A stretch of 64,000 nucleotides of DNA, taken from assembly GCF_015209505.1 (NCBI RefSeq), contig NZ_JADEYC010000032.1:1-64000 (forward strand). Reading direction: 5' to 3'. Below, one piece after another: positions 47,179-55,691 of the stretch (position 1 is its first letter; each line of letters opens with the position of its first letter). A program made the translations under genes and the position numbers. Source of the stretch: Saccharopolyspora montiporae. Its GTDB lineage: Bacteria; Actinomycetota; Actinomycetes; Mycobacteriales; Pseudonocardiaceae. The notes below the pieces were generated by a model. The model searched no databases and was not told where the DNA came from. It saw only the letters and a program-made list of their open reading frames with translations.

Positions 47179-48420
47179 GTGATCGAATCTAACGGAGTCC
47201 CGAACGAGCTGCGGTGGCGCGGCGAACCGCTGGACCAGGCGATCGCCTCGGCAGCACCCACGCTGGTGCCCATCGTGCTGGCGCAGGTGGTCGCCGAACT
47301 GCCCGCCTATGCCGAGCTGCCGGAAGAGGAGCTGCGCGGCGACATCACCCGGATCATCCAGCGGGGTGTTGCGATGGTCGGGCACATGCTGCGCAACGAC
47401 GGCAAGCCCGATCCGGGATCACTGGCCGAACTCGGCGAGAACATCCTGCACCGCGCCGAGGAGGGCGTGCCGATCGAGGCGGTGCTCAGCGCGCACAACG
47501 TCGGTATCCGGGCCGCATGGGAGCATTTCCGCGCGCAAGCCGGTCCCGAGGACGTGCGCACCCTGCTCGACGTGGTGGGCATGCTGCTGCGCTATCTGCA
47601 CGAGGTCGGCTCGGTGGCTTCGGCAATGTACTTTCAGGAACGCGACACCTTTCTCGCCGAGGCGTGCGCCGCGAAGCAGGACGTGCTCTCGGCGCTGCTC
47701 GTCGACGGTGACGCGACCGACGCTGCCGCTCGGCTGGGCATGCCGGTCGCCGCCAGCTACGCGGTGCTCGACGTGGAGATCGCTGACCATCCCGACGAGT
47801 CGGCTCCCGGCACCAACGCGACGGTCGCGCGTTGGCGCAAGCTCCGCCGCTTCCGAGCCGAACTGGAACGCCGCTGGTCGCACCCGCTGTTGTCCCGGTT
47901 CGATGGCAACCGCGGGGTGGTGCTGCTCGCCCACGACCACCTCGACCGCGACGGCACCTCCGAACCGGACCGGCGCGTGCGGGACCTCGTACTGGCCGCG
48001 GGCGCGGCGGCAGGCGCCGAGGTCACCGCGGGGGCTGTGGTCGCACCCGTCGCCGACGTTCCGCAGGCTGCCCGGACAACGCGCGAACTGCGTCTGCTCG
48101 CGGTGGCCGGACACCCGCCCGGGGTCTACACGTTGGAGGAACTCGCACTGGAATACCAGCTCACCCGACCCGGACCTGCCCGCGACGTGCTCGCCGGCAA
48201 GCTGCGGCCGATCGACGACGAACCCGACCTGCTGGAAACGCTGCGCACTCACCTCAACGGCGGCCTCAACCGACGCCGCACCGCACGCCGCCTGCACGTG
48301 CACCCGAACACCGTCGACTACCGGGTACGCAAGGTAGCCAAGCTCACCGGCCTCAACGCCGCGGACGCCGGCCACGCCGCCTACCTGCGCGCCGCCCTCA
48401 TCACCCGTACCGCGTTCTGA
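47179..48420 (+). CDS. PucR family transcriptional regulator
   Basis: A 413-residue regulator. The N-terminal two thirds include a GGDEF-like/RsbRD-type region (DITRIIQRGVAMVGHMLRNDGKPDPGSLAELGENILHRAEEGVPIEAVLSAHNVG). The C-terminus is the PucR helix-turn-helix: LLETLRTHLNGGLNRRRTARRLHVHPNTVDYRVRKVAKLTGLN. Such proteins often activate adjacent catabolic genes on binding a metabolite. Divergent from the Tat flavoprotein gene. GTG 47179. Confidence 0.9.
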   Translation: MIESNGVPNELRWRGEPLDQAIASAAPTLVPIVLAQVVAELPAYAELPEEELRGDITRIIQRGVAMVGHMLRNDGKPDPGSLAELGENILHRAEEGVPIEAVLSAHNVGIRAAWEHFRAQAGPEDVRTLLDVVGMLLRYLHEVGSVASAMYFQERDTFLAEACAAKQDVLSALLVDGDATDAAARLGMPVAASYAVLDVEIADHPDESAPGTNATVARWRKLRRFRAELERRWSHPLLSRFDGNRGVVLLAHDHLDRDGTSEPDRRVRDLVLAAGAAAGAEVTAGAVVAPVADVPQAARTTRELRLLAVAGHPPGVYTLEELALEYQLTRPGPARDVLAGKLRPIDDEPDLLETLRTHLNGGLNRRRTARRLHVHPNTVDYRVRKVAKLTGLNAADAGHAAYLRAALITRTAF

Positions 48421-48785
48421 AACGGGCGGCGCACGAAGTCCTGCCGCGCTCGCACACCGCCGTCACCCGCGGACTCGAATTCGACCGGTCCGCCGCGAAC
48501 GCCGCCCGTACCTTGTCGGTCTACAGTGGACGAACGCGGAGGCGTGAACACGAGACCGAAGCTGATCGAAACGGCACATGGACGAACGCGAGGGCTTCGC
48601 CCTGCTCCGCCACCGCAGCCTCCTCGGCCGAGTTCACCCACGGTCACCACCGGGAAAAACGGGCCAGAGCCGTTAGATCGGCCCGAGACAGCAAAAAGGC
48701 CACCCGCCAAGCGGGTGGCCCGTCCTCGCCTCCGGCCCTTTCCAGGCCTTCAATCAGGCACGTATTCTACGTAGTACCTCTCAGG
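48421..48785. other. 365-base gap between pucR-like gene and tRNA-Ala
   Basis: No credible gene is seen. A short ATG frame at 48580 (MDEREGFALLRHRSLLGR, then low-complexity) ends within about 36 codons and has no strong support. The right part contains the minus-strand terminator of the tRNA transcript at 48693-48720. Confidence 0.55.
48693..48720 (-). terminator. Rho-independent terminator of the tRNA-Ala transcript
   Basis: A perfect 10-bp stem, 48698-48707 with 48711-48720 and a 3-base loop, is followed on the minus strand by TTTTT (48693-48697). It lies 66 bases downstream of the tRNA 3' end. Confidence 0.88.
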
Positions 48786-48858
48786 TGGAGCTGAGGGGAC
48801 TCGAACCCCTGACCCTCTGACTGCCAGTCAGATGCGCTACCAGCTGCGCCACAGCCCC
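48786..48858 (-). tRNA. tRNA-Ala (anticodon GGC)
   Basis: A complete cloverleaf of 73 bases on the minus strand. Acceptor GGGGCTG pairs with CAGCTCC and includes the G3-U70 pair that identifies alanine tRNAs. The D-stem is GCGC/GCGC, the anticodon stem TCTGA/TCAGA with loop CTGGCAG (anticodon GGC), and the T-arm AGGGG-TTCGAGT-CCCCT. The discriminator is A. The terminal CCA is not encoded (the next bases are CCT). Confidence 0.97.
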
Positions 48859-49001
48859 GTGTTCTGTTCTCCGCGGTTCGGAGTGACCCCTTACCGCGTT
48901 GTGTCCCCACACTACATCAGCTCGCGGTGGGCTTTCAGCGGGGGGTGGTTTCCGCTCGGTCACCACCCCCGTGGCCTTCGTACGCTGGTGAAACGGCCGG
49001 A

Positions 49002-50339
49002 TCAGCTCGCCTGGTCGCGTTGGCTGGGCTGCCCGCGGGTCTCGGCGGCCTTCACGAACTCCGAGCGCGGGTCGTGCAGCTCGCCGAGTGCGACGGTCTG
49101 CCTGCGGAACGGCAGTTCCATCAGCCAGTCACCGGCGATGCGCGCTTTGCGGGACAGCGTGGGCATCTTCGCCAGGTGGTACACCCGGTGCAGCAGCCAC
49201 GCCGGGAAGCCCTTCAGCTTGATGCCGTAGACCTCGGCCGCACCTTGGAACAGGCCCAGCCCGGCCACCGAGCCGGCGTAGCGGTGCCGGTAGTCGCGCA
49301 GCGCGGCACCGCGCAGGTGCGAGACGACGTTGTCGGCCAGCACCCGGGCTTGGCGCACGGCGTGCTGCGCGGACGGCCCGCAGATCGCGTCCGGATCGCT
49401 GCTGGTCAGGTCGGGCACTGCTGCGCAGTCGCCGGCGGTGAAGACGTTGCGCGTCCCGTCCACCCGCAGGTCGGGTGAGCAGCGCACCCGACCGCCCTCG
49501 TCGCGCGGCAGATCGCTGTGCTCCAGCACGGGATTCGGTTTCACGCCCGCGGTCCAGCACACGGTGCCGGTGTCGAACTCCTCGCCGTCGGAGAGCCGCA
49601 CGTGCCCGTCGGCGAACGATTCCACCGTGGTGTTCAGCTTCACCTCGATGCCGCGGTCGGCGAGGATGCCGCGGGTGTATTCGCCCATCGGCCTGCTGAC
49701 CTCGGGCATGATCCGGTCCATCGCTTCCACCAGCACCCAGCGCATGTCCGCTTCGCGCAGGCCGCTGTGGTCGCGGATGGCGTAGCGGGCCATGCTCTCC
49801 AGTTCGGCCAGCGCCTCGATGCCCGCGTAGCCGCCGCCGACGAACACGAACGTCAGCAACCTGCGGCGCAGCTCCTCGTCATCGGTGCTGGCGGCGATGT
49901 CCAGCCGGGAGAGCACGTGGTTGCGCAGGTAGATGGCCTCGCCGATGGTCTTGAACCCCACGCCCTGCTCGGCCAGACCGGGGATCGGCAGCGCCTTGGA
50001 GATCGACCCCGGCACCACGGCCAGCACGTCGTAGTCGATCTCCTCGTCCTGCCCGTCGCACAGCGTCAGCTGCAGCCGCTGCCGCTGCGCGTCGATCTCC
50101 GACACCCGCGCGGTGAGCACTTCGCTGCTGCGCAGCGCCTCGCGCAGCGGGACCACCACGTGCCGCGGCTCCAGCGATCCGGCCGCGGCTTCCGGCAGGA
50201 ACGGTTGGTAGGTCATGTGCGGTTGCGGGTCGATGACGGTGATGCGCGCCTCGTCGGGCCCCAGTTGCGACTGCAGTCGCAGTGCCAGCGTCAGACCGGT
50301 GTGCCCGCCGCCGACGACGACGATGCGTGGTTCAGGCAT
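49002..50339 (-). CDS. type II NADH dehydrogenase-like FAD oxidoreductase
   Basis: A 445-residue NDH-2 type flavoprotein. The FAD motif is RIVVVGGGHTGLTLALRL, the NADH motif is FVFVGGGYAGIEALAELE, and the second FAD contact is VFTAGDCAAVPDL. PFLPEAAAGSLEPRHVVVPLRE is typical of the Ndh family, and LPFRRQTVALGEL ends the C-terminal region that attaches to the membrane. It passes electrons from NADH to quinone without pumping protons. The ATG overlaps the TGA of the DUF6158 gene by 8 bases. Confidence 0.92.
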   Translation of the reverse strand: MPEPRIVVVGGGHTGLTLALRLQSQLGPDEARITVIDPQPHMTYQPFLPEAAAGSLEPRHVVVPLREALRSSEVLTARVSEIDAQRQRLQLTLCDGQDEEIDYDVLAVVPGSISKALPIPGLAEQGVGFKTIGEAIYLRNHVLSRLDIAASTDDEELRRRLLTFVFVGGGYAGIEALAELESMARYAIRDHSGLREADMRWVLVEAMDRIMPEVSRPMGEYTRGILADRGIEVKLNTTVESFADGHVRLSDGEEFDTGTVCWTAGVKPNPVLEHSDLPRDEGGRVRCSPDLRVDGTRNVFTAGDCAAVPDLTSSDPDAICGPSAQHAVRQARVLADNVVSHLRGAALRDYRHRYAGSVAGLGLFQGAAEVYGIKLKGFPAWLLHRVYHLAKMPTLSRKARIAGDWLMELPFRRQTVALGELHDPRSEFVKAAETRGQPSQRDQAS

Positions 50340-50571
50340 GCTGCGGTTCTTCCCTCGCCCCGGCTCGGGTCCGTCTCGGGTCCACGTTGCGTTCCGGATG
50401 CCGCCGCAGGTATTCCTGCTCCATCTCGAACGTGCGGGCGGTGTGCTCGCGCAGCGAATCGGGAGATCCGTGCAGGAACGTCTCGGTGCGGGTCGCGTGC
50501 AGGTGCCGCAGCTCGTGCAGCAGCAGTTCCGTGCTCAGCTCGTATGCGGGGATGCCGTTGGAGATGCTCAT
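50332..50571 (-). CDS. DUF6158 family small protein
   Basis: A 79-residue helical protein: GIPAYELSTELLLHELRHLHATRTETFLHGSPDSLREHTARTFEMEQEYLRRHPERNVDPRRTR. It matches the actinobacterial DUF6158 family as I remember it. Function unknown. Its stop overlaps the start of the NDH-2-like gene, so the two are translationally coupled. Confidence 0.82.
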   Translation of the reverse strand: MSISNGIPAYELSTELLLHELRHLHATRTETFLHGSPDSLREHTARTFEMEQEYLRRHPERNVDPRRTRAGAREEPQHA

Positions 50572-50643
50572 CTGGTCCTCCCGGATCGGCGCATCAGCAA
50601 CCGCACGCGGCGGCCCCTGATGACTACCCGGGGGAGCGGGTGG

Positions 50644-51864
50644 TCACACCTGGCGGGCGGGCCGGGTCTCCGGCGCTCCTGCCCACACGAGCATCGCCAG
50701 CACCGCGGTCAGCCCGGTCACCCCGAACGCGGCGCCGTAGGACACCGAGTCGGCCAGCAGTCCGGCCACCAGCGGACCGAGGATCGCGCCCAGGTCGGAG
50801 GCCATCTGGAACGCCGCCAGCACCGGTCCGCCCTTGCCCTGCGAGCCGATCAGGTCGGCCACGGCCGCGTTCTGCGCCGGGTTGAGCATCCCGGCGCCCA
50901 TCCCGGCCACGGCCGAGGCCACCAGGAACCAGCCGACCGATCCGGTGAACCCGAGCGAAGCGCTGCCCACCGCGGACACCAGCAGGCCGGTCAGCACCAG
51001 CGGTTTGCGGCCGATCCGGTCGGTGAGCCTGCCGGACACCAGCAGCACCAGCGCGTTGCCCGCCGCGAACACGGACAGCGCGGCGCCGGCCAGCGCTTGG
51101 TCCGCGCGCAGCACCTCGGCCACGAACAGCGGGACCAGCGCGATGCGCACCCCGTGCACCGCCCACCCGTTGGCGAAGTTGGACAGCATCGCCGCGCGGT
51201 AGGAGCGCATCCGCAGCGCCCCGGGCACGGTCAGCGCCGGGGCGGTGTCGTCGCGCTGCGGGGCGGCCAGCGTCGAGTTGCGCAGCAGGGCCCAGCCGAC
51301 GAACGCCGCCACGAACAGCGCGGCCCCGTAGGTCAGGAACGGCACCCGCAGCCCGAGCCCGACCATGAGCCCGCCGATGATCGGCCCGGAGATGTTGCCC
51401 AGCAGGAAGCTCGTCGCCCACAGCCCGGACGCGCGCCCGCGCAGGTGCGGGGGAGCCAGCCGCACCAGCAGCGCCAGCGCGGAGACGGTGAACATCGTCG
51501 ATCCGGTGCCGCCGAGGCCGCGGAAGATCAACAGCTGCCAGTAGGACCCGGCGAACGCGCACGCCGTGGTGCTGATGCCGACGATCGTGATGCCCCACAC
51601 GTAGATCGGGCGTTCGCCGAACCAGGACACCAGCCGCCCGCTGACCGGGGCGAAGGCCAGGCGCATGAACGCGAACCCGCTGATGACCAGGGATGCCGCG
51701 GTGACGCCGACGTCGAAGCTGGCCGCGAAGGTGGGCAGCGCCGGTGCCACGATCCCCATGCCGACGGCGACGATGAAGCTGCCGATGACGAGGATCCAGA
51801 TCTCCTTCGGCAGGGATCCGGTGCCCGACTCCGCCTCCGGCGCCATCGCCGACTGCTCCGACAC
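50644..51864 (-). CDS. MFS transporter
   Basis: A 406-residue major facilitator protein with 12 predicted hydrophobic helices. SFIVAVGMGIVAPALPTFAASF starts helix 1; GRLVSWFGERPIYVWG is the loop 2-3 motif A, with a second copy GRLTDRIGRKPLVLTG between helices 8 and 9. It resembles drug or metabolite efflux pumps of the DHA1 type. GTG 51864. It stands alone on the minus strand, downstream of the GNAT gene. The substrate is unknown. Confidence 0.93.
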   Translation of the reverse strand: MSEQSAMAPEAESGTGSLPKEIWILVIGSFIVAVGMGIVAPALPTFAASFDVGVTAASLVISGFAFMRLAFAPVSGRLVSWFGERPIYVWGITIVGISTTACAFAGSYWQLLIFRGLGGTGSTMFTVSALALLVRLAPPHLRGRASGLWATSFLLGNISGPIIGGLMVGLGLRVPFLTYGAALFVAAFVGWALLRNSTLAAPQRDDTAPALTVPGALRMRSYRAAMLSNFANGWAVHGVRIALVPLFVAEVLRADQALAGAALSVFAAGNALVLLVSGRLTDRIGRKPLVLTGLLVSAVGSASLGFTGSVGWFLVASAVAGMGAGMLNPAQNAAVADLIGSQGKGGPVLAAFQMASDLGAILGPLVAGLLADSVSYGAAFGVTGLTAVLAMLVWAGAPETRPARQV

Positions 51865-51988
51865 CAGCTCCCCCTCGCCGCGTCCCCGACCTCACGGGGC
51901 AAACCGTTAGCGGGACTCAGCGAAGCACGCACTGGTTGACCGGTCAAACAGCGGCCGGGCGGGTGCGACCAGCGCCACTCCGGCCGCT

Positions 51989-52810
51989 TCAGATGACCTC
52001 GTCCAGCCTGCGCGCGTAGGCGGTGACGTCGTAAACCGCTTCGAATCCGCAGGATTCGGCGAACCGCTCGGCTGTGCCGCCCTGCTCGCCGTGCGAGGCG
52101 ACGAGCATCGCGCCCCGCTCGCGCAGCTCGTCGACGGCTGCCGCGGCCAGCGCTCGGCCGATCCCCCTGCCGCGCCGCCCGGGCCGCACGATGAGCTGTT
52201 CGACGAGCCCGACGCCGCGTTCCACGAAGCCCTGCACGACCCCGGCCACCCGGTCGGCCTCGGGATCGTCGACCACCAGCAGCACGCAGCGCGGATCGTC
52301 CACCCGGTGCCCGAAGTTGCGCACCAGATCGCGTTCGCCCGCGGTCGGCAGGCCGGCTTCGTCGGCGACCAGTTCCACGACCGACGGCAGATCCGCCTCC
52401 GCTGCGGCCCGCACCTCGCCGCTCGCCGGGCGGTCGATCCGGTGCAGCAGCGCGACTTGCTCCTCCACCGCGCGCCAGCCCGCGTCGTCGGCGATGCCCT
52501 CGATCTCGGCGACGGTGGTGGGCGAGGCGTAGACGACGGCTTCGGCGCGGCCCGCCTCGGCGAACACGTCCTCCAGCGCGAGCAGCGTGGTGCCGACCTC
52601 GGCCAGCGTTCCCCACAGCGCGCACGCGTGGTTGGCGGTCGGCAGCGGATCGTCCGGGTTGAGCACGACGGTCGCCACACCCACCCGGGTGCGCGTCCCG
52701 TAGCGCACGGTGGCCGAGGCCAGGCGTGCGTTCTCCACCAGCCCGGCCAGATCGCGGGCTTGTCTCGGGTGCAGCAGGGCGTCGTCGTCCGGATCGTGCA
52801 GCGGGTCCAC
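51989..52810 (-). CDS. GNAT family N-acetyltransferase
   Basis: A 273-residue protein with a non-catalytic N-terminal half and a C-terminal GNAT domain. The acetyl-CoA loop is VEQLIVRPGRRGRGIGRALAAAAVDEL, matching the R/Q-x-x-G-x-G/A motif. GEVRAAAEADLPSVVELVADEAG begins the domain, and SHGEQGGTAERFAESCGFEAVYDVTAYAR ends it. The acceptor is unknown. GTG 52810 is chosen because in-frame sequence beyond it belongs to the divergent gene region. Divergent from the DUF885 gene with a gap of about 70 bases. Confidence 0.88.
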   Translation of the reverse strand: MDPLHDPDDDALLHPRQARDLAGLVENARLASATVRYGTRTRVGVATVVLNPDDPLPTANHACALWGTLAEVGTTLLALEDVFAEAGRAEAVVYASPTTVAEIEGIADDAGWRAVEEQVALLHRIDRPASGEVRAAAEADLPSVVELVADEAGLPTAGERDLVRNFGHRVDDPRCVLLVVDDPEADRVAGVVQGFVERGVGLVEQLIVRPGRRGRGIGRALAAAAVDELRERGAMLVASHGEQGGTAERFAESCGFEAVYDVTAYARRLDEVI

Positions 52811-52881
52811 CCCGCCATTCTGGCGGTCCGGACCCGGTCCGCGGGCAGCGGCCGATCGGGCCCCGGGTGCAGGATGAACGC

Positions 52882-54513
52882 GTGACGACGCCCGCGGAAC
52901 TGGCCGATGAGTTGCTGGCGGTCGTGTTGGACGCCGACCCGGTTGCCGGCACGCTGCGCGGCGACCACCGGCGCGACCACCGGCTGCCGGATCCGTCCGC
53001 GGGCACCGAGTGGGCGCTGCGCGAACGCGCCGAGCGGCTCCGCGTCCGGGCGCTGGCGGTGGACACCGAGCACGCCGGGCTGCAGGACCGGTTGACCGTC
53101 GCGGTGGTCGTGCAGCAGGCGCGCGCCTTGGTGGACCGCTTCGACGCGTTGGCGCCGGAGTACACGGTGATCGGCAACGTGTTCGCCCCGGTGCCGGGTC
53201 TGCTGTTCGACCTCGGCCGGATCGCACCGCAGGACGACGAGCAGGTGGCGGGCTGGCTCGCCCGGCTGCGCGGGTTCGGCTGGTTCACCGAGGCGACCGC
53301 GCGGCGGCACCGGGCGGGGATCGCGGTCGGTCGGGTTCCGGTGCGCCACCTGGTGGACGACGCGATCGAACACGTGGACCGCTACCTCGCCGACCCGGCC
53401 ATCGATCCGCTGCTGGCGGTCCCGCTGCCGGCGGCGGTCGAGCAGCGGCGCCGGCAGCTGGTCGCCGAGGTGGTGCATCCGGCGCTGGCCCGGTACCGCG
53501 ATGTGCTGCGCACCGAGATCGCGCCGGTGTCCCGACATCCGGAGCGAGCGGGTCTGTGCTGGCTGCCGGGCGGCGGCGACATCTACCGCGGGCTGATCCG
53601 CGCGCACCTCAACGACGATCGGGATCCCGCCGAGCTGCACGAGACCGGTCGGCAGCACTTGGCGCGGCTGCGCCCGGAGATCGTCCGGCTGGGCGGGGGT
53701 GAGCCCGCGGAGGTGTTCCGCAGGCTGCGCGACGATCCGGACTTGCGCTGGCGGGACGCCGACGAGCTGCTGGACACCACCCGCGCGGCCGTGCGGCGGG
53801 CGGCCGCGGCGGCGCCGGGCTGGTTCGGCGCGGTGCCCGAGGAGCCATGCGAGGTCCGGCCCGTCCCGCCCGCGGATGCGGTCAGCGCTCCGATCGGCTT
53901 CTACCTGGCACCGCCGGACGACGGTTCCCGGCCGGGCACGTATTTCGCCAACACGCACCGCGCCGAGCAGCGGCCGCGCTACACGGCCGAGGTGGTCGCC
54001 TTCCACGAGGCGCTGCCCGGCCACCACCTGCAGTTCGCCCGCGCGATGCAGGTGTCCGAGCTCCCGGCGCTGCGCAGGTTGCTGGGCTTCACCGCCTACA
54101 CCGAGGGCTGGGGCCTGTACGCGGAACGGCTCGCCGACGAGATGGGCCTGTACTCGGACGAGGTGCAGCGGCTGGGCATGGTCGCGCAGGACGCGCTGCG
54201 CGGCGCGCGGCTGGTGGTGGACACCGGGCTGCACGAGATGGGCTGGAGCAGGCAGCGCGCGGTGGATTGCGTGCTGGAGAACACCGCCTTGCCGCCGATC
54301 GAAGCTGAGTCCGAAGTGGACAGATATATCGCCTTCCCGGCCCAGGCGTTGTCCTACCTGGCCGGCCGACGGGAACTGGACCGCATCCGCGCCACCGCGC
54401 AGCGCCGGATGGGCGAGCGGTTCGACATCGCCCGGTTCCACGACCTGGTTCTCGGCAACGGATCACTACCACTGTCCGCAGTGGACTCGCTCGTGCGGCA
54501 CGAACTGGTCTGA
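52882..54513 (+). CDS. DUF885 metallohydrolase-like protein
   Basis: A 543-residue protein of the DUF885 family, related to zinc carboxypeptidase-like enzymes. FHEALPGHHLQFARAMQ carries the HExxxxHH metal motif, with LGFTAYTEGWGLYAERLADEMG giving the second Glu. YIAFPAQALSYLAGRREL is a typical C-terminal block. The substrate is unknown; some members act on peptides or dipeptides. No signal peptide is visible. GTG 52882 fits the conserved N-terminus. Confidence 0.88.
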   Translation: MTTPAELADELLAVVLDADPVAGTLRGDHRRDHRLPDPSAGTEWALRERAERLRVRALAVDTEHAGLQDRLTVAVVVQQARALVDRFDALAPEYTVIGNVFAPVPGLLFDLGRIAPQDDEQVAGWLARLRGFGWFTEATARRHRAGIAVGRVPVRHLVDDAIEHVDRYLADPAIDPLLAVPLPAAVEQRRRQLVAEVVHPALARYRDVLRTEIAPVSRHPERAGLCWLPGGGDIYRGLIRAHLNDDRDPAELHETGRQHLARLRPEIVRLGGGEPAEVFRRLRDDPDLRWRDADELLDTTRAAVRRAAAAAPGWFGAVPEEPCEVRPVPPADAVSAPIGFYLAPPDDGSRPGTYFANTHRAEQRPRYTAEVVAFHEALPGHHLQFARAMQVSELPALRRLLGFTAYTEGWGLYAERLADEMGLYSDEVQRLGMVAQDALRGARLVVDTGLHEMGWSRQRAVDCVLENTALPPIEAESEVDRYIAFPAQALSYLAGRRELDRIRATAQRRMGERFDIARFHDLVLGNGSLPLSAVDSLVRHELV

Positions 54514-54589
54514 CCCGTTTTCCGGGAGGGCGGGCACTTCCTCATCGAGCGCTGCTCAACTGCGGTTCTGCCGAGGGGACGAACCTGGG

Positions 54590-55105
54590 TCAACCCGGGG
54601 GCGCGGTCGTTCCCGACGCGTGGTCGCAGTCGGGGCAGTGTTCCCAGCCGCCGGTGTCCGGGACCGCGTGCAGCGGGCCCCAGCCGAGGACGCCGCACAC
54701 CCCGAGGACGAGGGTGCGGCCCTGGAGCGGGACGCGCGGTGCGTCGGCGGTGGCGCGGTGGATGACCTGTTCCCGCCAGGACAGCGCGAACAGCACTTCG
54801 GCCGGGGCGCCCGCGACGGCCGGCTCGGCGGGTTCGTCCGGCAGGACCGGGATCGCGTTGAGCTCGACCGGCGGGCCGTCCATCTCCTCGCGGGGCACCG
54901 CGGGTGCCGCGCTGACCGTCGCGCCGGACAACGCGCACACCAGGCACGGAGCGCCGGTGAACGCGTCGACGACCTCGACGTCTCCCGGAGCCACCTGCAC
55001 GCCGCAGACCGCGGACCACGGTCCGTCGCCGGGGGTTTCCGGGAACGCGTGCACGGTGGGCGGTTCGCCGCGCCCGGTGCGCGGGCGCGCCAGCGTCAGC
55101 CGCAT
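54590..55105 (-). CDS. hypothetical protein with cysteine pairs
   Basis: A 171-residue protein I do not recognise. Composition is hydrophilic with GC-rich third positions consistent with coding. It has CLVC and a C-terminal CPDC near the end (GGWEHCPDCDHASG), which could bind a metal, plus WSAVCGVQV and LGVCGVLGWGP. No membrane segment. ATG 55105 is taken; GTG 55117 is possible. The upstream small membrane protein ends inside the start region, suggesting coupling. Confidence 0.6.
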   Translation of the reverse strand: MRLTLARPRTGRGEPPTVHAFPETPGDGPWSAVCGVQVAPGDVEVVDAFTGAPCLVCALSGATVSAAPAVPREEMDGPPVELNAIPVLPDEPAEPAVAGAPAEVLFALSWREQVIHRATADAPRVPLQGRTLVLGVCGVLGWGPLHAVPDTGGWEHCPDCDHASGTTAPPG

Positions 55106-55422
55106 ACCGGCCGCCACCGGCTCACGGGGGTGCCGACAGCCGGGTCCGCGGCGGTACGCCCCGGCGTCCCGGACGCCGACAGGTCTCGCCGGATACCGCG
55201 GGGGAGGGGACCGTCCGGCGATCCGGTGCCGGATGCCGCGATGTCGGGGTGCGGGCCCGCGTGGGCGCGCATCGCGGCTGCCGCGCGGCGCGCAGCGCGC
55301 TGCCTGCGCCGACTCGGCACCGGGGGTGTGCTGCGTCGGGCGTTGATGGCCTGGATCGCGACCGCGGTCCAGATCGCGAACGTGGTGGCGGTGAGCAGCA
55401 GCGCATCAAGCACGGTGAGCAC
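55096..55422 (-). CDS. small membrane protein, hypothetical
   Basis: A frame of 108 residues from GTG 55422, with one clear N-terminal transmembrane helix (LDALLLTATTFAIWTAVAIQAI) followed by a basic, Arg-rich cytoplasmic segment and a Pro-rich tail. I do not recognise the family. Codon use is consistent with coding through the helix but less clear in the tail. Overlaps the start of the next minus-strand gene by 10 bases. Confidence 0.45.
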   Translation of the reverse strand: MLTVLDALLLTATTFAIWTAVAIQAINARRSTPPVPSRRRQRAARRAAAAMRAHAGPHPDIAASGTGSPDGPLPRGIRRDLSASGTPGRTAADPAVGTPVSRWRPVCG

Positions 55423-55578
55423 CGGTCCGGGACGAGGCGCGCCGGATGTGGATGAGCTGGCGTGCGGCGGTTTTCGCGAGATTCGGGGGCACGGGTACCT
55501 GCCTGTTGCTGTGACGTGGTGGAGCGCTGCGCGTTCGGGGTCAGCAACGCTCAGTTGTTGACCACTTACCGCGAGCTA

Positions 55579-55608
55579 CATTGTCATAGGCGCGCGCCTA
55601 TGACAATG
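55579..55608. promoter_or_regulatory. perfect 30-bp palindrome upstream of second DUF5753 regulator
   Basis: The arm CATTGTCATAGGCGC at 55579-55593 is followed without spacer by its exact complement at 55594-55608. The core is alternating GC, the outer parts AT-rich. It ends 83 bases before the regulator start at 55692. A perfect palindrome of this length is unlikely by chance and is probably the operator of the downstream HTH protein. TTGTCA and GACAAT inside it could also belong to a promoter overlapped by the site. Confidence 0.78.
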
Positions 55609-55691
55609 AATTCTGGGGAGCATGCGTGTTCAAGTGCGCTCGAACGGGTGGCGCTTGATCCTGTACGTGCTGATCACAACGAGGCTGGCCC

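Noticed and set aside
48580..48690. Small frame MDEREGFALLRHRSLL...
   Set aside because: About 36 codons with a low-complexity end and no strong ribosome binding site; probably chance.
48786..48858. Attachment site at tRNA-Ala
   Set aside because: I looked for a repeated tRNA 3' end and for an integrase gene nearby and saw neither; the same holds for the tRNA at 56922.
55122..55547. Alternative minus-strand frame over the small membrane protein
   Set aside because: Arg/Pro-rich and without structure; the frame at 55096-55422 has a proper transmembrane helix and fits better.
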